Shown here piece after piece: positions 5,745-12,509 of a stretch of 12,509 nt of DNA. Source of the stretch: CAYPOY01 sp964412395 (lineage in GTDB: Bacteria > Chloroflexota > Anaerolineae > B4-G1); the NCBI GenBank assembly GCA_964412395.1, contig CAYPOY010000132.1:1-12509 (forward strand), written 5' to 3'. Each line of letters starts with the position of its first letter. The stretch's first letter is position 1. The notes under the pieces were generated by a model. The model saw only the letters and a program-made list of their open reading frames with translations. It was not told the DNA's origin and searched no databases. The position numbers and the translations under genes were made by a program.

Positions 5745-7301
5745 ATGGCGACGCCAAGCCAAGTTAAAGATGCGCCACCCATTAACGCGATCCGTGATGA
5801 AGGGCTCACTGAACGTGTAGACCTTTATCGCTTTGATGCATGCCGAGGATTGAGTTCCAGGTGGCGGTCCCAGATGGGGCAGTTCTTCACACCGCCCAGC
5901 GTGGCTCGTTTCATGGCGTCTCTGTTCGGGGAGCCGGGGGGAGAAATCCGTCTACTGGATGCCGGGGCGGGCGTGGGGTCTCTGACGGCGGCGTTCGTGG
6001 AAGATGCCTGCCAGCGCGCTACGAGACCCACCAGCATCGCCGTTACGGCCTACGAGATTGAGCCTGCACTGGTCGAATACCTCCGTGTTGCGCTGGCCGA
6101 ATGTGGGAAGATGTGCCAGGTATACGGGGTAGAATTCACCGGGGAGGTGCGGGAAGAGGATTTTATCAGGGCGGGAGCGGACATGCTCCAGGGCGGCTTG
6201 TTCTCTACCGGGCGTCTCTCATTCAATCGGGCCATCTTGAACCCGCCCTACAAAAAGATCCGGAGCAGCTCGCAACACCGTCGCCTGCTTCGCAGTATCG
6301 GCGTGGAGACTAGCAACCTGTACTCAGGCTTCCTCGCCATCGTGACCCGTTTACTCGAACTGGGCGACGAGTTGGTCGCCATCACGCCTCGCAGCTTCTG
6401 CAACGGCCCCTACTTCAAGCCTTTCCGCCAGTTATTCCTGGATGCCATGGCGCTACGCCACATCCACGTCTTCGAGGCCCGGGACAAGGCTTTCCAGGCG
6501 GACGATGTGTTGCAGGAGAACATCATCTTCCATGCGGTTAAGGATGGTGAGCGGGGAAGGGTCGTCATCTCCGCTAACCAGGGGCCGGGCGACGAGATTA
6601 TGACCATCCGCGAGGCAGACTATGAGCAGATCGTTAGGCCCAGTGATCCTGATCTGTTCATTCATATTGTCATCAGTGATATGGACCAACTGGTGGCGGA
6701 CCGGATGGGCGTGTTCCGCCACACCCTGGACGACCTCGGCATCGCCGTCTCCACGGGGCGAGTCGTGGATTTTCGGGCCAGGGACTTTCTGAGAGCCGAT
6801 CCGACGAACGGCACCATGCCCCTCATCCACCCCACCCATTTCGACGATGGCTTCGTCCGCTGGCCCAAGCCAAGTAGCAAGAAACCGAATGCCATCGAGT
6901 TGGCCCCGCCCACGGAATCCCTCCTGCTGCCTGCCGGGAACTACGTCCTGGTCAGGCGTTTTTCCTCCAAGGAGGAACCCCGCCGCGTCGTTGCCGCTAT
7001 CTACGACCCCAGGCGGATTCCGGCCCCACAGGTGGGGTTCGAGAATCACTTGAACGTCTACCACCGTGACAACGCCGGGCTGCCCCTGGAACTGACCAGG
7101 GGTTTGGCGATGTTCCTGAACTCGACCTTGGTAGACATCTACTTCCGCCAGTTCAACGGCCACACCCAGGTCAACGCCACCGATCTCAGAATGCTGCGCT
7201 ATCCGAGCCGAGAGGTGCTGGAGGCCCTTGGTGCTAGCGTCGGAGACAAGTGCCCGTCCCAGAGGGAGATAGACGAACTATTGGAGAGGGAGATTCATCG
7301 T
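5745..7301 (+). other. Intact adenine methyltransferase domain of the fusion
   Basis: This part carries every methyltransferase motif seen and no lesion, so self-protecting or epigenetic methylation may persist even if cleavage is lost. A stand-alone methyltransferase would normally end about here; GGGAG lies 9 nt before ATG 7302 and could still allow separate initiation of the nuclease half. Confidence 0.75.
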
Positions 7302-8272
7302 ATGGCAGACGTACAGTCCCCGGACCCCGTGAGCGCGAAACAGAAAATAGACGAGGCACTAGAGATCTTGAACGTACTTGGCCTGCCCAGGGGCCAGCAG
7401 AACGAGCGTTCTGCCCTCACTCTGCTGGCGCTGCTGGATCTGAAACCGGAAACGCCCTGGGTAGAGGCGGGAGCTCCCCTGATGGGGATTACGCCCATTA
7501 TGGACTTCTGCCGGGAGCACTATGGCAGGGAATACGCCCCGAATACCCGCGAGACTTTCCGCAGGCAGAGTATGCACCAGTTCGTGGAAGCAGGTCTCGC
7601 CGTACCCAACCCGGACAGACCCGATAGACCGGTGAACAGCCCCAAGTTCTGTTACCAGATCGAACCGGATGCGCGGGAGTTGCTCAAGACCTATGGAACG
7701 GCAGCTTGGGATACCAACCTGGCTGCCTACCTGGACTCAGTGGAGACGTTGAAGCAGCGGTACGCACGAGAGCGGGAGATGACTATGATTCCCGTGACCC
7801 TGGCAGAGGGAAGGGAAATCTACCTGACGTCTGGCGAGCATAGTGAACTTATGAAAGCCATCGTAGATGAGTTCGCGCCCAGGTTCGCACCTGGTGGCCA
7901 CGTGATCTACGTCGGCGACACGGGCGACAAGTGGGGCTACTTCGACGAGGAAGCTTTGTGGGGCCTCGGCGTCACGGTAGACCTCCACGGAAAGATGCCC
8001 GATGTGGTGATCTACTACGGCGAGAAGGATTGGTTGTTTCTCGTCAGGCGGTCACCAGCCACGGCCCCGTGGACGGCAAGCGCCGGGATGAACTCGCCAG
8101 GCTGTTCGAGGAGGCGCACCCCGGCCTGGTTTACGTCACGGCCTTCCTCACTCGCAGCGACATGGCCAGGTACCTGGGCGACATCTCCTGGGAGACAGAG
8201 GTGTGGGTCAGGGAAGCACCGACACACCTCATCCACTTCGACGGCGAGCGCTTCCTGGGGCCTTACAATTAA
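5745..8272 (+). pseudogene. PstI/BsuBI-type methyltransferase-endonuclease fusion, frameshifted in the nuclease
   Basis: Residues 1-519 form a gamma-class N6-adenine DNA methyltransferase: motif X FFTPPSVARF (47-56), motif I LLDAGAGVGSLT (70-81), motif II AYEIEP, motif IV NPPYKKI (166-172), and ITPRSFCNGPYFKPFR as in the Eco57I/PstI group. From M520 (ATG 7302) the chain continues in frame as a BsuBI/PstI restriction endonuclease: an N-terminal winged-helix-like domain, then VGDTGDKWGYFDEEALWGLG and KMPDVVIYY (D753). Both halves match the usual sizes of the separate enzymes (about 500 and 320 aa). After V767 (GTC 8043-8045) one base is missing: GTC AGG replaces the expected GTC GAG GCG, so the family motif EAVTSHGP is lost. 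The rest of the domain (AVTSHGPVDGKR ... ETEVWV ... FLGPYN) follows in another frame to TAA 8272, while the original frame runs as nonsense to 8363. The frame is open from 5616, but the promoter inside supports ATG 5745. Recognition near CTGCAG is inference only. Confidence 0.88.
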
Positions 8273-8385
8273 GACGGTCGAGGTCTGTGTGCGTAAGGAG
8301 ATCCTGAGCGCCAGCGATCGCACCGATGACAGACGACAGGCGCGGCGGTTGAGCAAGGGTTGAACACGCAGGTCGAAATGCAACT

Positions 8386-9516
8386 ATGGGCAGGAAAAGA
8401 GGCCACAGGCCAAGGAAAAAGAAAGTGAAAGGGGCAGAGGCCCCAAAGGGTGATAGTGGGAAAGGTCGTGCCCTGACATATGCAGATGCACTTGAGGCAG
8501 TAGCTCATGCACGCGTGTTGGGTATTGTACCGGTTATGCCTACTATACCGCCCTTTCCTGATTTGCAGGTTGACTATATCACACAGGTCAAGCTAGTTGC
8601 GATTACTATGGCAATGATGGTTGTCGGTAGGGGACCGGGGGATTTTCCTGTAGCGAAATTCGATCGCCCGATAGAATACCGCAAGTTGAGAGAGAAATCC
8701 CAAGAATGGCTGGAACAATGCGGAATACCTGCCCGCCGAAGCTTTGCGCCTCTGGCCGCTAAAGGCTTCTACATCTGGCTGTTTGGCAATGACGATAGAT
8801 TGCCTGTTCATGAAGAGGATGCGGGGCGCTTTTTCGGCCGCCTGATTCACTTTCTGTTGATTGAGACCCAGATAATAACCGCAAAGCAGTACTACCATGG
8901 TCTTGGTCTTTATGAACCAGGTGGCGACATCCTGTCAATACCAACGCTCGGTGACGTGTTTTCATCGGACACCATACAGGAAATACAATTAAACAGATTG
9001 CTTCAGGCTGAGCTCGATCAAATGCACGGTAGAATTTTCGTCGACTATTGCGCTGTAATGATACGCGCCCAATGGGACAAACTGGTACGCCTGAGTTGTT
9101 TAGTCTTCGGACTTGATTTGAATTGGGACTCGATTTCGAAGGGATTGAAAGCGCTCGAACAAAAGCGGGATAGCGAAGGGGAACTGCATCCTTGGTGTCG
9201 CTATCACTTGCAGGCCTTCACAGAAATAGCCCAAGAGCGCCTTGCAGAAGGTGGATGGCTTAGGGGATTTAGAGATCCCCTCTTGCATGATGTTGGTCCG
9301 CACAGCGCTGGCGTTGTACCCCACAAGAAGTCCTTGGAAACCACATCGGAAATGTGGGACAAGGTGTGCGATGAGCATGATTGGCTCCGGGAAGCAACGA
9401 TGGCCGCGCTGGTAGCTTTCGTTAGTGCCAAGGCACCTGCGAACACCGAGACTCACCCTCCTTGCTACTCTGAACCTATCTCATCACCGCATGATGTGGA
9501 TGAGGCCAATGCCTGA
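8386..9516 (+). CDS. Putative HEPN-domain protein, 376 aa
   Basis: No close family is recognised with certainty. The N terminus is strongly basic (GRKRGHRPRKKKVKG). The C-terminal half is helical and carries RDPLLH (R296 to H301), which fits the RX4-6H catalytic signature of HEPN ribonucleases; it follows helices such as AVMIRAQWDKLVRLSCLVFG, as in HEPN proteins of abortive-infection and toxin type. The motif is short, so the assignment is tentative. ATG 8386 is the first start after an in-frame TGA and has only a weak Shine-Dalgarno. The gene lies 113 bp after the restriction-modification gene on the same strand and is visibly less GC-rich than its neighbours, consistent with recent transfer. 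If HEPN is right, it would cleave RNA in a defence response. Confidence 0.8.
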   Translation: MGRKRGHRPRKKKVKGAEAPKGDSGKGRALTYADALEAVAHARVLGIVPVMPTIPPFPDLQVDYITQVKLVAITMAMMVVGRGPGDFPVAKFDRPIEYRKLREKSQEWLEQCGIPARRSFAPLAAKGFYIWLFGNDDRLPVHEEDAGRFFGRLIHFLLIETQIITAKQYYHGLGLYEPGGDILSIPTLGDVFSSDTIQEIQLNRLLQAELDQMHGRIFVDYCAVMIRAQWDKLVRLSCLVFGLDLNWDSISKGLKALEQKRDSEGELHPWCRYHLQAFTEIAQERLAEGGWLRGFRDPLLHDVGPHSAGVVPHKKSLETTSEMWDKVCDEHDWLREATMAALVAFVSAKAPANTETHPPCYSEPISSPHDVDEANA

Positions 9517-9559
9517 CGACTTCAACCCCACCGAATGGATCACCACCGCAGAAGGGTGA
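9509..9559 (+). pseudogene. Truncated start of a helix-turn-helix-like protein
   Basis: ATG 9509 overlaps the last 8 nt of the preceding gene and encodes MPDDFNPTEWITTAEG before TGA. The segment PTEWITTAE resembles the beginning of excisionase or MerR-like helix-turn-helix proteins, where it continues into the first helix. The downstream frames contain no further recognisable coding, so this may be the residue of a gene lost by deletion at the edge of the defence cassette. A chance 16-codon ORF is the alternative. Confidence 0.25.
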
Positions 9560-9758
9560 CCCGGCCGAGGGGGCATATGGCACGTTACACTGAGTAACGG
9601 GCAGCCAACCCTCCGCCTGCGGCCGCCGCAAGGTGCGGATGCCAAGGAGCCCCCGCCGTAGGACAAACCCGCAGCCCCGCTTTCTCCACCTCGACCATTG
9701 CCGGTAGGCGAGAAACGCGGGGCAGCGGGTACGTTGACGAGCAGTAAGCTGCTCCCTT
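9560..9758. other. Convergent intergenic spacer
   Basis: About 200 bases between two convergent genes. I see no gene. A GC-rich stretch at 9608-9660 has several short self-complementary GCGG/CCGC runs but no clear T-tract terminator. The small hairpin next to the helicase stop is listed separately. Confidence 0.5.
9739..9754. terminator. Small hairpin 5 nt after the helicase stop
   Basis: GAGCAG (9739-9744), loop TAAG, CTGCTC (9749-9754), just beyond the minus-strand stop at 9759. The 6-bp stem without a T-tract is weak as an intrinsic terminator, but its placement suits transcript-end formation. Confidence 0.3.
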
Positions 9759-12509
9759 CTAAAACAGCGCCTCCTGCCGGTACGCAGCCGGGTCTACCGG
9801 CCTCACCTCCGCCAGGGGCGGACGGCGGACTACCGCCAGCGCCGGGGACTTCGCCGTTGGTGACCCCAGGGGACTGGTCGTCCCCTCGTTCTCGCGGGCG
9901 AAGATCGCCTCCAGGTTGATCTTCCGCCCGCCCAAGGCCGCCCGGGCCAATTCGTCCAGGAAGTCGTCCTCCGGCTCGGGCACGATGGCTCCGCCCACTT
10001 CATCCCCGTACAATGTCTGGGCGGCAGCGATCTTCTCGCCGACCAGTCCCACCGCCTGCTCTTCCATCGAGTCACGGTAGGCGACGAACACCACACGCAC
10101 GTCCAGTACCTGGCCGGGACGGTGAACCCGGGCGCAGGCCTGCCAGGTGGTGTACAAACTGTAATCAATCTCGTAAAACACAACCGTCGCATAGTCCACG
10201 AGATTGACGCCCGTCTCGACCAGGCGCGGGTTGGTGATCAGCACGTCGGGCAGGTGCTTTTGCACCCAGCGGACGCGGCGGCGGGGACCCACGTTCTGCC
10301 GCATCACCAACGCTCTCAGACCGGCCTCGTCCAGTACGCCTTTCAACCGATCCTGGATGTCCTTTACACCGGTCAGGCGGACGTAGACCAACACCCGCCG
10401 TCCGGCCGCCACCTCCGCCTGGCAGAAATGGGCCAGCCACTGCTCCTTGGGCAGCAGGCGCGGCAGGCCCAGGCCATCCTGGTCCGCATCTCGGTCCGAG
10501 GCTGGCGCTACTCTTCCGTCGCCATCCACCCGCCACAAGCCCGGGCAGACGACCGGGGGTAGGACGCCCAGGTGGATTTCTTCCACCTCCCTCTGTCGCC
10601 CCAACCGCCCCACGGTAACACGGGCGACGACCTCTTCCTCCCGAAAGGCGGTATCGGGGCGACCTAGCGTGGTCTGGAGCCAGGTAGCCAGGAGGCGGGG
10701 CCTCCGCCGCACCATTGACCGCAGATCACCGTCCACCTTGGCGTACTGCATCCGCTGCTCTGGACTCATCTTCAGCACCACCGCCTCCTCCCGGTAGGGC
10801 GGTAACTCGTACCCCAGGTCGGCCAGGGTGGCGAAGACGGTGTGCGGCAGGAGGTAGCGCAGCACGGCCGGGGAGATACCCGGATTCTCGGTCACCTTGC
10901 CTCTCTTGCGCCGGTAGCCGTTGTAGAAGCCACGTTCCACGTCCTTCCGTTTCATAACCAGGGCCTGCTTGCGCACCCCAAAGTCCTCCGACCAGCGATC
11001 CACCTCATCGTAGCCGTAGGCTTCCCGCACCTCGGGGATCATCCGGTAGAGGATGTAGAACAGCGACTTGGACTTGCCTCCAAAGAGCGTGCCCGTGAGA
11101 GCCACGCTGCGGCGGCAGCATTGGATCGCTTTCCCAACAGCAGCGCCGACGTCGGTATCGCCGCCTTTGCTTTTGTGCACCTCGTCGGCGACGAAGAGTC
11201 CGAAGAAGCCCGAGCCTGTCCTGAGCGAACCCGCCCTGAGCACAGTCGAGGGAGTCTGCCCTGAGCCCGTCGAAGGGGCCGAATGATAGCGCCGCAGCAA
11301 GTTGGCCCCGGCCTGACGACGGAAGTGAGTCCAGGTGTGGAGTGGAGCCCCACACGTCTCCTCTTTCCACGTCAGCCGCTCCCGCTTGGGATCCCACCGC
11401 CGGTGGAGTACCGGGGCCTGGCAGACCAGCGGCTTAGCCTCCAGGTCATCCCACGTGGCAGGCCGCGTTTCTTCGTCGTCATCCTCGTCCGGCACCACGA
11501 TGGGGTGACCGCAATCAGGGCAGCACAGGACGGTCGTCCCGCCTACCCGCCTGCGCACGGCCACAGGGTCGAATCCTGGGCCGAGTTTGAGGGTCTCGTA
11601 GGAGATCACGGCGAAGGCCCGCTCCCCCAATCGCCCCCGGCGGTAATCCTCGACGAACTGCGCCAGCGAGCAGTCCAGGCTGCCTTTGGCTTGCGACTTC
11701 CGTGCTCGCCGGGCATCCTCCCGGCTCTTGTGCACGGCCGGGGTGATGATACGCACCTGGGCCAGGGGAACAATGTCGCGAATCTCCTTCGCCCAATTCT
11801 CGACCAGGTGGGCCGGGCAGGCCACCAGTACCGGGTAGGCATCCTCGCCCAGTGTCCCCAGCACCTCGGGCAGGGCCGCCGCGACGGTCGTTTTGCCCCA
11901 TCCCATTTGTGCGTTGAGGATGCCGACTCCATTCTTCAGAAGCAGCCGGGCCAGCGCGACGGTGACGTGCTTCTGAGCCTTCATCAGCCCGGCCTCGGCC
12001 CGCCCCGGCAGGTAGCGGTGCAGGCTGAGATGATTCATCGCACACCACTCGGCAGGCTTGGCGTCGAAGTCGTACAGCGGCCGGTGACGTTGCAGGACCA
12101 CGTCGGCCATTCGACGGGCGTGCGCTTTGATAAAGTCCCTCAGTTCCTCCACGTCGGCGATCTTGCGCACACCGTCGGGTGAGGCGACGGCGATGATGGT
12201 TCTCAGCACATCCTGCTGGACGACGACGACCTCATCGCTCTCGTCATCTTTGCCGATCCTGGGGGTGTAGCGGACATCCTTGATCACCCGACCCCGAACC
12301 AGCAGGTGTGCCCCATCCTCGGCGGTCAGCCACATCTGCCCGGCCAGGCCGGCGCTCAGGAGCATAGCCAGGTGGCCCTGTTTGAGGGGCATCACCGGCC
12401 GGAACTCCCGGTCTTGTGCTTCCCCTCGCACCAGGTCGGGGACGGAGAAACCCTCCCAGGCGATGGCCCGGGCATAGTCCTCGCCGGTGGTGGGGGTGAA
12501 GTAGAAGGC
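9759..12509 (-). CDS. SNF2-like superfamily 2 helicase (5' end beyond window)
   Basis: Large DNA-dependent ATPase, 916 residues visible, open to the right edge (first visible residues AFYFTPTTGEDYARAIAWEG), so the GTG at 12431 is not the true start. Numbering from the edge: Walker A QMGWGKT (about 201-207), CPAHLVENWAKEI, DEVH box (442-445), motif III ALTGTLFGG, and motifs V-VI in the C-terminal lobe (TNPRLVETGVNLVDYATVVF and QACARVHRPGQ), the SNF2/Rad54 arrangement. Between motif Ia and DEVH is an insert with CCPDCG, CQAP and TCGAP, a likely zinc-binding module. Residues about 410-434 (SAPSTGSGQTPSTVLRAGSL and on) are encoded by interspersed repeats just before the DEVH box. The segment PLKQGHLAMLLSAG near the N terminus recalls helicases paired with adenine methyltransferases on mobile elements, which is inference. 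Gene neighbours upstream lie outside the window. Confidence 0.92.
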   Translation of the reverse strand, partial: AFYFTPTTGEDYARAIAWEGFSVPDLVRGEAQDREFRPVMPLKQGHLAMLLSAGLAGQMWLTAEDGAHLLVRGRVIKDVRYTPRIGKDDESDEVVVVQQDVLRTIIAVASPDGVRKIADVEELRDFIKAHARRMADVVLQRHRPLYDFDAKPAEWCAMNHLSLHRYLPGRAEAGLMKAQKHVTVALARLLLKNGVGILNAQMGWGKTTVAAALPEVLGTLGEDAYPVLVACPAHLVENWAKEIRDIVPLAQVRIITPAVHKSREDARRARKSQAKGSLDCSLAQFVEDYRRGRLGERAFAVISYETLKLGPGFDPVAVRRRVGGTTVLCCPDCGHPIVVPDEDDDEETRPATWDDLEAKPLVCQAPVLHRRWDPKRERLTWKEETCGAPLHTWTHFRRQAGANLLRRYHSAPSTGSGQTPSTVLRAGSLRTGSGFFGLFVADEVHKSKGGDTDVGAAVGKAIQCCRRSVALTGTLFGGKSKSLFYILYRMIPEVREAYGYDEVDRWSEDFGVRKQALVMKRKDVERGFYNGYRRKRGKVTENPGISPAVLRYLLPHTVFATLADLGYELPPYREEAVVLKMSPEQRMQYAKVDGDLRSMVRRRPRLLATWLQTTLGRPDTAFREEEVVARVTVGRLGRQREVEEIHLGVLPPVVCPGLWRVDGDGRVAPASDRDADQDGLGLPRLLPKEQWLAHFCQAEVAAGRRVLVYVRLTGVKDIQDRLKGVLDEAGLRALVMRQNVGPRRRVRWVQKHLPDVLITNPRLVETGVNLVDYATVVFYEIDYSLYTTWQACARVHRPGQVLDVRVVFVAYRDSMEEQAVGLVGEKIAAAQTLYGDEVGGAIVPEPEDDFLDELARAALGGRKINLEAIFARENEGTTSPLGSPTAKSPALAVVRRPPLAEVRPVDPAAYRQEALF
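11210..11278. repeat. Cluster of three interspersed repeat units inside the SNF2-like helicase
   Basis: Three head-to-tail related units: GCCTGTCCTGAGCGAACCC, then GCCCTGAGCACAGTCGAGGG, then CTGCCCTGAGCCCGTCGAAG. They belong to the same family as the copies at 2082-2129 and 2877-2896. The length keeps the helicase frame, adding about 25 low-complexity residues directly before the DEVH box. Confidence 0.8.

Noticed and set aside
8031..8050. Programmed frameshift in the endonuclease
   Set aside because: There is no slippery heptamer, and a -1 shift would give Gln where the family has Glu.
11283..12182. Plus-strand 299-aa open frame
   Set aside because: Antisense shadow of the SNF2-like helicase, arising from high GC content.

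Overview
The window is GC-rich bacterial DNA from an accessory region, most likely an integrated mobile element or plasmid-like island. The short interspersed repeats built on CCTGAGC..AGTCGAGGG / TTCGACAAGCTCA resemble those I know from Chloroflexota (Anaerolineae-like) genomes. That assignment is inference from repeat type and composition, because there is no rRNA, tRNA or housekeeping gene to confirm it.

Left part (1..5163, all minus strand) is one gene train. In transcription order it holds a 109-aa Cys-rich protein, a 385-aa zinc-ribbon-like protein of unknown family, a RadC-family JAMM protein, a small gene that starts on the radC stop codon but is broken by an interspersed repeat, a 115-aa hypothetical protein, and a UvrD/Rep-type helicase that runs off the left edge. 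Two ATGA stop/start overlaps and short gaps indicate an operon. RadC plus helicases plus small zinc-binding proteins is a common accessory cargo set in mobile elements.

Middle part: 5164..5744 is a divergent spacer. It holds a possible 84-aa minus-strand gene, a perfect 14-bp-arm hairpin, and a plus-strand promoter whose TATAAT sits 6 nt before the next start codon (a leaderless start). From 5745 runs a single-chain restriction-modification enzyme of the PstI/BsuBI type, with a gamma-class adenine methyltransferase (NPPY) followed in frame by the BsuBI/PstI endonuclease. A one-base deletion at about 8045 falls where the conserved EAVTSHGP motif should start, so the nuclease end is out of frame while the methyltransferase is intact. 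Next on the plus strand is a less GC-rich 376-aa protein with an RDPLLH motif of the HEPN RX4-6H type, then a tiny ORF that looks like the broken start of a helix-turn-helix protein. Together these look like a small, partly decayed defence cassette.

Right part (9759..12509, minus strand) is a large SNF2-like superfamily 2 helicase. Its N terminus lies beyond the right edge, and an interspersed repeat cluster is read in frame just before its DEVH box.

The most notable points are the methyltransferase-endonuclease fusion with a lesion at the predicted active site, and the same repeat family sitting inside three neighbouring genes: tolerated in frame in two helicases, disruptive in the small gene after radC.
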